37,500 nt of DNA, from assembly GCF_964355755.1 (NCBI RefSeq), contig NC_092675.1:27632412-27669911 (forward strand). The letters run 5' to 3'. Below are positions 1 to 11,468 of this stretch, one piece after another. Made by a program: the position numbers and the translations under genes. Position 1 is the first letter of the stretch. Every line of letters begins with the position of its first letter. The notes beneath the pieces are model-generated. The model was given only the letters and a program-made list of their open reading frames with translations, ran no database searches and was not told the DNA's origin. Source of the stretch: Antedon mediterranea. Lineage: Eukaryota > Echinodermata > Crinoidea > Comatulida > Antedonidae.

Positions 1-65
1 TATGACATTATCATGTCCATATATAGGCATGTCATATTTTGTTGTCACATAACGTTTGATATGAT
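1..65. mobile_element. Truncated MITE fragment at the window edge
   Basis: ATCATGTCCATATATAGGCATG and TTTTGTTGTCACATAACGTTTG resemble the middle and right side of the element at 771-922 (ATCATGTCCATGGGCAC, TTTTTGTTGTCACTGTAAAG). The left part lies outside the window. Confidence 0.4.
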
Positions 66-770
66 CCTAAGTCATGCAAAAATGAAATACTATAAAAACA
101 TCCTTATACTGTAGTACAGTATGTAATAATGATTACATCCACTACTAATACTAGGAAACTGTTAAAACACCCATAAAATATACAGTCAGTGGGTACCAGA
201 AGAAAGTACTTTTTTTATGGAACAATAATTTGTATCTGAAGGCTGTCTTCACAGCTCATTCATCAATGATTTACATTCTGGTCTGATGTCATGTACTCCT
301 TGAAATAGGTTTATCCCCAACCCTGAACTCCCAAGCAGGTGAATTCTATTTCTTGGTTTTTCTCCCTCGAGTATTACAACTTTTCATGTTTTTAAGTGAT
401 GCAATCCCCTCAATTGCAAAGTACAAACATAAGATGGAGTTTAAAGCTTCCTTAATGACCAAGAAACAGATGAGTTCCATTAAACTATGTGGAATGTATA
501 GAACAGCTCAGCTAAGACACGAAATTCACATTACTTAATTTAATGCTAAGATGTATATAGACATGTATCACTGATTGGTATAAAAATCATACAAGGTCTA
601 GTGTGTTAGTACAGTGCAGTATACAGTGTACCACCAGGGGATACTTAACATCTGGTGATTCATTCTTTGTTTTATTTACTAATATAATTATGTCAATAGT
701 GTAAAATTATAATTCTAACATGTTATATATAACCTACAGAAAATAAATTAGATGTTATTATCATTATACT

Positions 771-922
771 TAGGGTCTGTGTAACACTATCAAACTAGTT
801 AACAATAACAACATTGACATGCCCAAATATGGTAGTGATATGTCATCATCATGTCCATGGGCACATTACTTTTTGTTGTCACTGTAAAGTTTGATGATAC
901 TGATAGTGTAGATAGAGCTTTA
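771..922. mobile_element. MITE of the CTCTGTCTACACTA family
   Basis: The ends are diverged inverted repeats: AGGGTCTGTGTAACACTATC on the left, and on the right the reverse complement of AAAGCTCTATCTACACTATC. The interior carries CCCAAATATGGTAGTGATATG, as does the copy at 13913-14082. A truncated relative occupies the first 65 bases of the window. It is too short to encode anything. Confidence 0.55.
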
Positions 923-1369
923 CAATACAGTACACCATAATTACAATGTACTGTACTCTATTGAATGAATATGTCATGAGTAGGAAACCCATGGTATTAA
1001 AATATTGTAAATAAACGATACATTGTGGATATTAAATCTTGATGGTTCTATAATGTAGTGACCAGGATAATGCCATTTTGTGCATTCCACAGGATTGGAC
1101 ATTGTTGTCCGTTGTTAGTGATCCAATAATCCATGTTAATTCTATAAAAAAACATGTCTTAACAAATACCACTACAAAATACAATGTAGTATACTAGTAT
1201 TCCAAAAATGAATGCATGTCACTTGTATGTACTGTAACTTGGTAAGCATACTCCAAAGAAAGGCCAATACAGCTCTTCAGAAAGAGGAGCGCTTTAATTA
1301 AGTCGGTTGAAGAGTTCTCCATAAAAAGATAACAATACACAGCTATGTCTAAATGTACATTAGACACTG

Positions 1370-2226
1370 AGGGTCTGTTTCTGCTGAAAAAAATCAAAAT
1401 AATCGATTTTTTCCAGTCACCGCAAACCATAAAAATAATCGCGTTGCAATTGAAAATTGCTACGACTTTAATCGGTTATTCAGGTAATCGGTTTTTAAAA
1501 TCACGTCATCATTCCCCCACAGCGCAGTTTAAGTTATGAAAGGCCGATGAGAGTTGGTTTGTTTACATCCTATCGCTGCCTAAAACTCTCACATGTAGGA
1601 TTAAAAATTACTCTAGTCTTACGTAAAGCTATATTATTTGTAAAATAAACATCTAGGCCTACTACCGTACCACATACAACAGAATAATGATGTTATATTA
1701 ATAAGGACACGTCGGCGAGAAAAGTTCATTTCGCCGTTCGTTGGTTCTACCTTCGGCCTGCTAGGCCTATAGGCTATATATTTATACCGAAACAAGTCAA
1801 CAGGAAAACAGGCCTAAAAAAGGACATGTAAAACATTGTTAGCCTGGACTTGTGGGATGTAACGGTGTACTTGTAACACAGAATCCTGGAGTCTCTCGGT
1901 ATAATTCTCCCCCACAAAATAATAAAAATCAAATGTTTAACATTTGATTGTTATTCGGTCAACATCGCGATCGTTGTTTTGCTGATCGTCGTCGATATCG
2001 CGCAAATGACGTGCTTTGTGACGTGAATGAGTTTGCCATACTCAAAGTGGGTTCAATAATCGCTATTTGTGTTGCAGCTCAAAACTGCTCCGCAATAATC
2101 GGTTAAAACAAGAAATAATTGATTAAAACACGCAATGGATTGAGTGTTTTTAATCGGTTATTTTATTTTGCGCCGTTTCTGCTGCGGTTAATAATCGATT
2201 ATTTCTGCTCAGCAGAAACAGGCCCT
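1370..2226. mobile_element. Non-autonomous DNA transposon, hAT-like, 857 bp
   Basis: The ends are inverted copies: AGGGTCTGTTTCTGCTGA (1370-1387) and the reverse complement of AGGGCCTGTTTCTGCTGA (2209-2226), one mismatch in 18. Just inside both ends are clustered subterminal repeats of AATCGGTTA or AATCGATT, at about 1397, 1433, 1468 and 1485 on the left and 2091, 2114, 2147 and 2188 on the right. Such clusters usually bind transposase. No transposase frame is present. The 8-bp flanks do not match as a clean target duplication, so the superfamily is a guess. It is CpG-rich compared with its surroundings, as expected of a recent arrival. An internal 23-bp palindrome lies at about 1928-1950. 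Confidence 0.7.
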
Positions 2227-4734
2227 GAGAGAGAGTAGTACTGTAGTAGTATTCTTTTATACATTTTAAAATGTTTTTATATCAATATTAAGAATAAGTT
2301 ATAATATGTCACTGTCAGTTATGGTGGTAGTATCTGTATACAATCAGCCACTAAATGTCAAAACAGGAATGAAATAGTTCATTTTCAGTACTCCACTAAT
2401 TATTATACATATTCTTTTGATGAACTAACACTACAGTATGCACATTAGATACAGTACTTTAGGCAAGTCTGCGTTAATGATTACACGAATACTGTAAAAA
2501 TATGGATTCTTTTACCATAAATACGTAATTAATTTGAGTGACTCACCGACGAGACATAATGTATTTTTTATCCTAAAATAGATAGCAATCCCTGTACACC
2601 ATAGAAAGAAGAGCAATACCACATGTACATTGGTGAAGACTGAATTCAAAAAATTCTGACAAAATGTTAGGTCAAAGTACAGGTCAAATGTCATATTTAA
2701 TAGGTGAACAAATACAGGTGTAATATAATAAGTACAGTAGTCTGGCTCTCTTGGTTGTTTGTACTTTACTGAATACCAAAAGGTCAACTTCTTGTGATAA
2801 CAACAAAGGAAGGTAATTTGTACTGTAGTCCTACTGAATACAAACTCAGAAACTATAAACAACTTTTCCAAAATAAAATTACAACAAAATAGTAAAACTC
2901 TCAAAAATCAAACCAAGAAATAACCATGTTATAAAGCCTCTAATAAATAACTTTAAATATAACTAGAAACTATACTATTAGTATTAGTAATATATTATAT
3001 TAGTTTAAAATTGAAATTACTGTTTTCTAATTTGTATACAGTTTATGATTTTAGGAACAAATTTAAATTATACTACTGTAAATTAATATAACTTTTTATA
3101 ATGTTAATAACCAAATTAAAAATGTTTAAGACAACTTTTATAACAACATATCTTTATAAATATAAAGTATAAATAACTAGATAAATGATTATAGTAATAA
3201 TTAATGCTTATTATTAAAATATTATTATTATACAATATCAAATAATTGTGTTTTTTTAAATATAAATTACTGGATAATCATAAAAATCATAATTGCTAAA
3301 TAGTACTTAAACAATATAATAAATTAACAAATTTCTATAAATAGTTAAAACAACATTGCACTGAATTGTACAGTTAATAATATCAGAGAGAAGAACAAAA
3401 CGTCTGAGTGATATAAATTATGCTAATGATGTTGCATACACAGCTTGTCTACTGTAAGTTAATGCTATGCAAGCGTACTCTACCTCACTAGCACTAGCAT
3501 CAACAGTGGAACGTGCCAAGCCTCAGCTTACAAAGATATAATCAACCATACTGCCTGTTATTGTTCATTCATAATAGTCAGTATAATATCAATATTCGTT
3601 TTCCTAATAAAGCTGCATAAAAAGGTCTAGAATCAATATAAATTCTACATAAATTATAGTACTTCGCATTCATAGATTTATTGTATTTCACTACAACCTA
3701 TACTTATAATACATTTAAGGAAAATAAAATCATCAACATTTCACTATAAAAAAACAAGCTTTTTCTGGGCCTACAGGAGACAATACTAATTTTAAATACA
3801 CTAAACAAATTATATTAATGTATACATAATACATTGTCATGCAAATAGTAATTGCATATTTAAACACAATTACCATTACTTGACCATAGTCAAACAGAAT
3901 AAAAAGAATTGATAAATATTTAGAAACCATACAGAATCTCGAAAAATCTTAAAATGCCAACTGAAAACAAATTCAGAGTAATAACGAGCTACGGTCGCTA
4001 CATGTGAAGGTCGACTATACACGCTACGATACGATATCAGTCTCGTTATTTTATTGGACGCAGCAAGGTCATTTTCATTCTTTATCTTTTGATACGACTA
4101 TGGGATTATTCCCTTGATCTTGAAGGATTAATTTTCCATCATGGGTTAAGTGAAGTAACTGGTAATTCCGGGAATGTGCACTATATCCACTAGGATTTGC
4201 ATCAACTTTAATATGAAACTGAAAGCCCAGCAAAAATTATTTTATGTACTACTGTATATTATACTGGTATGGTTTACAAAATTTGTTTCGTCACTCACAA
4301 TAATAGATATTCCAAAAATGAATACAAAGTATCATTTCAGTAAATGAACAAAAAATAACAATGTTTACTATTTTTTTTAAATGAGTCGTGGCATTGTAAG
4401 GTGCAAGCAATATACACGGACAAAACAGTCATTTTTTTCAAAATGCTACTATGATATAAAGTTATAAACAATAAAATATTATCACCTACCTAAAGTATTG
4501 TAACTATGGGAAAATATAATAACTGCTATTACACAATTTCATGTATATCCGGCTAAAAACTGCCTGGTTATGAAAGGCAACAGTGTTTAAGCCCAAAAGC
4601 AGGAAGACCGACCTACGACCTTTAAATCATCTTTAGTTTCCTGTAGTAGCCTAATTTCCTTCTTCCTTTGTTCTGATTAGGTAGAATGGTTATATTTCAG
4701 TCAGGTAGAATAGAATACAAAACAGTAACTGTAA
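2227..4734. other. Very AT-rich non-coding stretch
   Basis: Apart from the candidate exon at 2547-2655, this is AT-rich sequence, extreme from about 2930 to 3400, probably intronic. It also holds a direct repeat of AGGTCA spaced by six bases (2669-2686) and a small CpG-dense patch at about 3980-4045. Confidence 0.5.
2547..2655 (-). CDS. Candidate exon encoding a hydrophobic, membrane-like segment
   Basis: An open minus-strand frame of 130 codons (2512-2904) contains an exon-like core. The acceptor is CTAACATTTTGTCAG, with a branchpoint-like CTAAC close by, and the exon starts at 2655. The donor is GTCG then GTGAGT, ending at 2547. The 36 codons include HVVLLFFLWCTGIAIYF, long enough for one membrane span, then basic residues (RIK). 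It enters in phase 0 and leaves in phase 1. An open frame this long can arise by chance in AT-rich DNA over a window this size, so the splice sites are the main support. No family recognised. Confidence 0.25.
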
Positions 4735-5487
4735 ATGCAACCCCTACCTAGGTAGTGCTGATCACCTTATGGTGTTAGCCTTGATACATGCAACCCCTAC
4801 CTACCTAGGTAGTGCTGATCACCTTATGGTGTTAGCCTTGATACATGCAACCCCTACCTACCTAGGTAGTGCTGATCACCTTATGGTGTTAGCCTTGATA
4901 CATGCAACCCCTACCTAGGTAGCGCTGATCACCTTATGGTGTTAGCCTTGATACATGCAACCCCTACCTAGGTAGTGCTGATCACCTTATGGTGTTAGCC
5001 TTGATACATGCAACCCCTACCTAGGTAGTGCTGATCACCTTATGGTGTTAGCCTTGATACATGCAACCCCTACCTAGGTAGCGCTGATCACCTTATGGTG
5101 TTATTAGCCTTGATACATGCAACCCCTACCTAGGTAGCGCTGATCACCTTATGGTGTTAGCCTTGATACATGCAACCCCTACCTAGGTAGCGCTGATCAC
5201 CTTATGGTGTTAGCCTTGATACATGCAACCCCTACCTAGGTAGTGCTGATCACCTTATGGTGTTAGCCTTGATACATGCAACCCCTACCTAGGTAGTGCT
5301 GATCACCTTATGGTGTTAGCCTTGATACATGCAACCCCTACCTAGGTAGTGCTGATCACCTTATGGTGTTAGCCTTGATACATGCAACCCCTACCTAGGT
5401 AGTGCTGATCACCTTATGGTGTTAGCCTTGATACATGCAACCCCTACCTAGGTAGTGCTGATCACCTTATGGTGTTAGCCTTGATAC
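4735..5487. repeat. Minisatellite/satellite block, 14 copies of a 53-bp unit
   Basis: Units start at 4735, 4788, 4845, 4902, 4955, 5008, 5061, 5117, 5170, 5223, 5276, 5329, 5382 and 5435. Eleven are 53 bp. Two are 57 bp from an extra CTAC, and one is 56 bp from an extra TTA. The only recurrent base change I see is AGTGCT against AGCGCT. Each unit holds the perfect palindrome TACCTAGGTA, a TGATCA and a CACC-TTAT-GGTG hairpin. The near-identity implies recent expansion or homogenisation. The block sits in what is probably an intron. Confidence 0.95.
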
Positions 5488-7137
5488 AGGTAGATATTAA
5501 TGCCTGATTACATTTCTTGCAAGTCTACAAAGAACTCTCCTCCAGGGTAAACTGTTGTGAAGTATACTGGATACTAGGTATCACAATACAATACCCTAGG
5601 CTAAATATTGCTACATCAAAATTTCTATACAGGAACCCTATTTAAATATGAATTTGTTTGCTTCATAATACTATTGTAGATACAGCAATAAAAAAAAAAA
5701 TAATAAATAACATTTTTCCTTATTCCTTATCATTGAGTATGGGAAAATTAGTCGATATTCTTACATTTGCATTGAATGTTGTTAATAATAAAAAAGACCA
5801 TTATTCAACATTGAATGGCTCTAATTAGTAGAGACAATAATGTGATATCATAAACCAATCAACATCTCAGGTTTCTTTCTGTAACATACTGTACATTAAA
5901 TAACAGTACAGTATTAACTAAAGCCATATTACACTACAGTGACAGATTTATTTCTTTTGTATACTGTAGGTAACATCCTAAATAATAAAACAAATGTCTA
6001 TACTGAATTACATTATTCTTCATTGTTCTAAGAAACAAAATACACTATTCTATCTATAAAATAGCTACTAAACTGTAAAACAAATGATTCTATAATGTGT
6101 AGTAGGCCTACTAATAAACGCAAACAAACATTACTATATTTTTTCTGATTATCCTAATTTAGTATAAATTAAATTTAAAGCTAGTCTTCAACTTCATTTT
6201 CCATGATTTTTGTGCTTCCTACAGCTACACTATTTCTCTGTGGGAACCATCATTTCTGTTAAATTGCCATTTCCTTTTGGATTTGCCAACTCATATTTGC
6301 CAGGGTCGTAGTTCAATACCACTCTGCAAGGTTAATACATGATGATATAATAATAATATTCTATCTAGTACAGTAGTATTGTTGTAGTAGTAAAGACTCG
6401 TTGTAAATGGCAAGTGGCAGATAACTGTACAGTACCGTCCACATCCTGTTAATACTTTTACTATATCAGCGCTGTACAGAGAATGGCTAAACTCATGGCT
6501 GAGACATACTCATAATCATACATATACATAATCATTTTGATTAGAATCTACTGTACTTGCACTGTACAAATAGTACCTGCTAGTTTTTATACTATAACTG
6601 TAGCTGTAGTATTAATAATTGTACCAATCACAGTTAAGTACAGTATATTAAAATAGTATATTGTTCATTTTTTGTTCAAACCAGTTGACAGAACAGAGAA
6701 TTTGGAACTTAGCACAGTACAGTATATACAGTATAAATTATCTTAATTTAATGGCGATCTTATTTCATGCTTATTTAACTTTAAATCACTGACTGACACA
6801 AGATCTACAACCTAATGAGGTGATTGCACTATTTTTTACATAAAAATAAAGTACTTTCAAGGCCTCTTTAACAAGAAACAACCCGCATACAGTACAATGC
6901 CTATGTGAAAATAACAGTGAGCTATACAATTGTTATGACTGATATCACTACAACACTGTAACAAACATAACAGCATACATGTTTTTCAATTTTGAAATTG
7001 TTTCTTTCTACGCATGAGAAAAGTTTAAATAGAATAGATTGACATACCAAATTTGGGTTTTTTGTAAACACAGTATTTTCAACCTACATTGAGAACTCGA
7101 ATAGTATAATTAAATTGCCTTTCATTTTTAAGTTTAA
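5488..7137. other. AT-rich non-coding stretch
   Basis: Apart from the candidate terminal exon at 6230-6323, I see only AT-rich sequence with many TACAGTA/TACTGTA heptamers and no other coding signal. Confidence 0.5.
6230..6323 (-). CDS. Candidate 3'-terminal coding exon, 30 residues plus stop
   Basis: The minus strand reads TTAACCTTGCAG, a fair acceptor, then an exon from 6323. One base completes a split codon. Thirty codons follow, beginning VVLNYDPGKYELANPK and ending MMVPTEK with a TAG at 6232-6230. The composition (Gly, Pro, Asn, Lys) looks more like protein than like translated AT-rich intron. A possible polyadenylation signal (AATAAA on the minus strand) lies at 5946-5951. Joining directly to the exon at 11469-11546 would put it out of this frame, so an unseen exon of 3n+2 bases would be needed. 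Family not recognised. Confidence 0.35.
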
Positions 7138-7450
7138 GGAGGGTTCTCAGAATCAACACGGATATTTTGTACGAGAAATCAGATAAGCGACAGGATATAA
7201 AACAGCTGGTAAAAAAATACGAAGAGTTAAAGATGTTTAGTTAGTAGTATGTAGTAGAGTACATGTCTAAAGAAACGTCATACGCAAGATTGGCCTATTG
7301 CCAAGAGGGCCACGTGATAATGTTTAAACTGGTGTGTACTGTCACTGAAGTCGAGGCTGGGAATCTTCTTCAAAACGTGTAGCAACAACACGAGCGATAA
7401 CATCGTATAGAATTGGGTGCCAATTACTGTTGCATAGTACACTGTATTTT
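7138..7450 (+). promoter_or_regulatory. Promoter-like module, copy 1 of a diverged duplication
   Basis: This stretch contains, in order, ACGTCAT (7275), a full NFI-type palindrome TTGGCctattGCCAA (7290-7304) and an E-box CACGTG (7311-7316). The same order and spacing recur about 770 bp downstream. Surrounding sequence also matches (for example AATCAACACGGATATT against AATCAACCTGGGTATT), so the whole segment is duplicated. The strand is assigned only because the candidate plus-strand exons lie downstream. Confidence 0.45.
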
Positions 7451-7924
7451 TCTATTCTAATATCTAAAAATCATATAATACCAAACAATATTAAACCAGA
7501 TGTACAGTATTTACGAAGAGCAACCTCTATCTATTCATCATCAGCTAAAGATTGTCAGTGTTTCATTTTCAGTCAACGTATACCTTTAATCAGTGTTAAT
7601 ATCAAAATTCAATTTTGCTTCAGCGAGCCTATATTTTGCAATTCATCACAGTAAATTATTCACAATATTTTATGTTAATGATTGAAGACGGTGCCTCACA
7701 GTCGTTGCGTTAAAGATTATCTTCACAACGATTTTTTACAGCTAGAATCAATCTTAAGTGGCAATAGTATGGAATAGTTTAAATAGCTACGACGTGAATA
7801 GATTGTTGGCTGGCGTCCATGAAATGGAAGAAAAAAAAAACCAATAGAAAAGCGCATTTTTAAAATACATAAGATAACTCAGTATTGTTCATAAATAAAA
7901 CATTCGGTTTGGTTTTAATGTTTG

Positions 7925-8196
7925 GAAAAGACCTTGCCTAAAATCAACCTGGGTATTCGGAGAAATTCAGGTTAGCAGCAGGATATGACAACATGAAAAA
8001 TGCGAAGTTTATGTTCAAAAATAGAATTGTGTTCAACGAAACGTCATATTGAGATATGATTGGACTACTGCCAAGTACAGTAGAAGCACGTGGTTTTGTT
8101 TACATTGGTATATTGAAATCGAGGCTGAAAAAATCAAAGCGTATAATAACGACGAACGCTAGTTTGTGTAGAATACACTGTATTTGAGCAATTGTT
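7925..8196 (+). promoter_or_regulatory. Promoter-like module, copy 2, with possible 5' exon
   Basis: This is the counterpart of the module at 7138-7450: ACGTCAT (8041), TTGGActactGCCAA (8060-8074) and CACGTG (8087-8092). It is followed by a stretch ending ATTGTT before GTGAGT at 8197, a possible non-coding first exon for the candidate exon at 8302. It could instead be two copies of an old dispersed repeat. Confidence 0.4.
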
Positions 8197-8301
8197 GTGA
8201 GTGTGAAATATGATAACTAATTAAATAGCAGTGTTAAACTGTTATATAAATAATTTTATTTTAATGTACAATAATATAGTACCCTCTTTTCTTGTTTTCA
8301 G

Positions 8302-8419
8302 AGTTCATGGTTACTAAAATCAAATTTACATTTGAGGCTTACAGTATTTGAAGGTTTCAAAAATCACAAACACAATTTTAAGCTTATCTTTTAGAAAAAT
8401 GCTGAAGAAAATATGGAAG
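8302..8419 (+). CDS. Candidate first coding exon of a predicted plus-strand gene
   Basis: The exon follows a good acceptor (CTCTTTTCTTGTTTTCAG) and ends at GGAAG before GTACAT. An ATG at 8399 gives MLKKIWK and stops at the donor in phase 0. An earlier ATG at 8307 gives a 14-codon upstream ORF ending inside the exon, which counts against efficient translation. A possible 5' exon ends at 8196 before GTGAGT, just downstream of a CpG-containing promoter-like module (8041-8092). Support is from splice signals and phase only. Confidence 0.25.
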
Positions 8420-11264
8420 GTACATGTAAACCACTGAAATGTGGCATAGACCTTTACTTATACTGAATAGAAACTAAGAACAAGCAATATTTTGTTAGTA
8501 CAGTACTGTATCAAAATGAGGTAATAATCATTAAACAGTGTAAAATAGATTAATTCTGTACTTTACATGGTAGCTTGTGTACTAATCTGACCTGTGGGTT
8601 AATAAAGTTTAGTTTCTGTGGCTTACGTGACAAAACTAGTGCATTCAATAGCACACATGGCTATTAATTTGCAGTCGGCCAGAATTTTAAAAAATTGTAC
8701 ATTTTTTCCATCCAAGACTAAGAACTGTACTCTAGTCGTTTCCATCTTTTCTTTTCATTGTTAATAATAATATTTTTATTTGTATAATTTGAGTAAAATT
8801 TCAAACTACAGTACATCAACATAACAAAAAAAGTTTTTGTTTTGTTTAACAGTATGAATTGTCACTATGAAATTTGCAATTTATCTAAACTTAATTTAGT
8901 GTATTTTTTATATTAAATTGGGTTCTTGTAAAATAAAATTGGAATTTATAGATTAAGGCAGGTGTTAGTGTGTTACAAATGAATAATTTATTCCTTCACA
9001 TATGTACATTTTGCACATGTCAGCTGAAATAATAAAGCATACAGTATAATAACAAATAAATACAGTAACATCAAACCCTACAGTAGTACAATTCTGTATT
9101 ATAAATCTAGCCAAAATATTACTGTAATTGTTAAACAGTTAAGTACAGTATGTACAATACTGTATTTAATTTTAAATAAAGCACAATAACTCCTAGTTGA
9201 CCTTTGCCCTTTAGTAATAAGATCTGTAAGTTGATACCATTAAATGGCATCACTGACCTGTGTCTAATATTAATTCAGTTTTTAATGAAATCAACAAAAC
9301 AGAATTTGGACTTTTTTAGACCAGTGACCAGGTGGGTTGATCCACAAAATTAGGACAAACACAATTAAAAACTGCACACGAAGGAACAAATAATCTAGAG
9401 TTTAGAGCCAAGAGGAAGTTGATTTGATCAGGATACTGTACAGGAAGCCAAAATAATTCATACACTAATAATGTGATTTAAAATTGCTATTTTTATTATA
9501 TTAGAAACCGCTACTTTAGTTAGTTTCCATTCTAAATCAATACAGTTGCTTGAAAATACACAAAACACTATTCTTCATAGTAATTGGTTGTAGTAAGGTG
9601 TAATTTATGACTAATAGAATTAATACCAAATTAAAATTAATGAGATATTAAATTATAATATCTTTCATAGATTGAAAACAAGTTTATTCTTATACTCAGC
9701 ATTTTATTTTTTTTAAATTCAAGTAAAATTTGTTTGAGAAATCATACATTTTAAAACCATGACTTCAATTTCAATCCGTTATAAAAAAACTAAATCCCCC
9801 ACTTATAAACCTAAAAAACTACAGTATGTGCCGCTTAATAACGAGAAAAACATTGCTTGCATCACCAATGACATTCAAGGTAGGAACCCGCAATTGACAT
9901 CAATTCATATGAACTTTACACCTTGCTGGGGTTAAATAATAAACTAACAGATTGTAAAACAGAACAATAAAAGGTACTTATGATTTTATGATTCAATGCT
10001 TTGGTTAACAAAAATCAATCAATACTTCTCTCTTCCCAGTAAAAGTAAATTAAATAAAATCAGTCAATTTTAGATATTACTATATTAAGGTAGAATCATT
10101 AAACTATGCTTGAATGTATTAGTAATGAATAATATAAATTATTTTCCTGATCCAGTAAAATATTTTAAAATCCATGAATGCTGAAAGATCTAGGTTTCCT
10201 TATAAATTGTATTTTAAATTTATTATCTCAAGCATTTTTACCAAACTATCCAATGATACATCAACTTATATTGACAATAAAAATGTAATTAACCATAATA
10301 ATGTAAAAAAATAATTAAATTAGATTGAATAAAAAGAACTGAACTCACTCTAAATGACAGAAGGTGTATAACGCCAATGTGTTATGTCCATATCAACTTA
10401 AGAATGAAATTATCCACCCAGCTATGGGGTTTCCTTCTAGAATGGATACTGTTATCTGACAGAGTTCAATTAAAATCCAAATAATGTAGGCCTAGAATGA
10501 TGAAAATAACCTACAGCAGTAGCAGCAGACTGCTTTCAAAGATGTGCACAATGCAGGGGTTTCAAATAACAGCATGTAGCCATCCAAAAGCTGAGCACAT
10601 CCAGAAATAGTAAATGAACCAAAAAATAAACTGTAATTCAAGTCAAGCGTCTGCCTGTGCAGAAATTATTTCTTGGTGAGCAGTACTACTATGAGTATAA
10701 TAATCTTCTTACTCACTGCTGGCTGCTATGGATATATTTCACAAAGGTTCCAGGGTCACTGGTTATTAATATTCATGAGCTTTGGCTCAAGGAAGTCAGA
10801 GCTGATTGGACAGAGCCGACAATTGGTATTGTTGAAGATGAATAGATATTAGTGAATAGACAGTGTTGTTTTTAATAAGGTTTTTCATTAGGTTGACTAA
10901 CAGAGGGCTGCGTGAGACAGACTTGACAATGTAGATGTAAATCAGGTGCAACCATCCACTGCATACAAATACAATTTGATTTTAAAACATGAATTATTAT
11001 AAGTATTTCTATTGTAAAAACTTCTAAACATCTAGATTCAAAAGAGATACCAATAAAATAATAATTTGTAAATTAACAATTAATTTTATTTATTAATTAA
11101 TGGAGGAACATAATACTAGTGGTTTATATGAGTAAAGTGATTTTTTAGCTCATTCTGTTGGCTTGTTTGTAGTATTATCATCTAAAGTTGATATTTTCTT
11201 AATGGTACATTGTAAAAAGAAAACTGGAATGTTTAAATTCCTTTTAAATTGTTTTTTTTTGCAG
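8420..11264. other. AT-rich, CpG-poor stretch, probable intron
   Basis: Apart from the doubtful 58-codon ORF at 9759-9935, no coding signal stands out. A minus-strand GTGAGT donor near 10338 is preceded by frames closed by stops. Confidence 0.5.
9759..9935 (+). CDS. Small ORF, 58 codons (doubtful)
   Basis: An ATG in the context AAAACCATGA opens 58 codons rich in Lys, Asn, Thr and Pro, ending MNFTPCWG and TAA. It has no signal peptide or membrane span. A splice-like signal lies inside it (TTCAAG then GTAGGA), so part could be an exon. It is not recognised, and its length is within chance expectation. Confidence 0.15.
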   Translation: MTSISIRYKKTKSPTYKPKKLQYVPLNNEKNIACITNDIQGRNPQLTSIHMNFTPCWG

Positions 11265-11310
11265 TTGCTCCAAGTTTCAGTTTTCGAAGATGGATGTCAT
11301 CATGCTGAAG
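11265..11310 (+). CDS. Candidate 46-nt internal exon of a predicted plus-strand gene
   Basis: The acceptor is excellent: a long T-run ending GCAG at 11264. The donor is GAAG then GTGTGT after 11310. In frame 0 it reads LLQVSVFEDGCHHAE plus one base, continuing in phase from the exon ending at 8419 and into the one starting at 17306. Another frame contains a possible start, MDVIMLK. The minus-strand exon at 11469-11546 lies only 160 bp away on the opposite strand, so one of the two calls may be wrong unless the genes are interleaved. Confidence 0.3.
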
Positions 11311-11468
11311 GTGTGTCTAATAGCAAATTTGTATTTTAAATAGTTTAAACTGTATGCGTAGCCATCTGTCTGTGTCGGACCTCTACAAAATTCCACTTTA
11401 ATGTTGAAAATAAAATAATAAGCATGCCAAAAAATTTAGAAAAATGTGCACAAGACATACAACCTTAC

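Noticed and set aside
6422-6470. Minus-strand exon that would restore the phase of the terminal exon at 6230-6323
   Set aside because: The donor (ACG then GTACTG) is poor, and its phase does not fit the exon at 11469-11546.
10338-10435. Minus-strand exon ending in GTGAGT
   Set aside because: All frames contain stops with either available acceptor.
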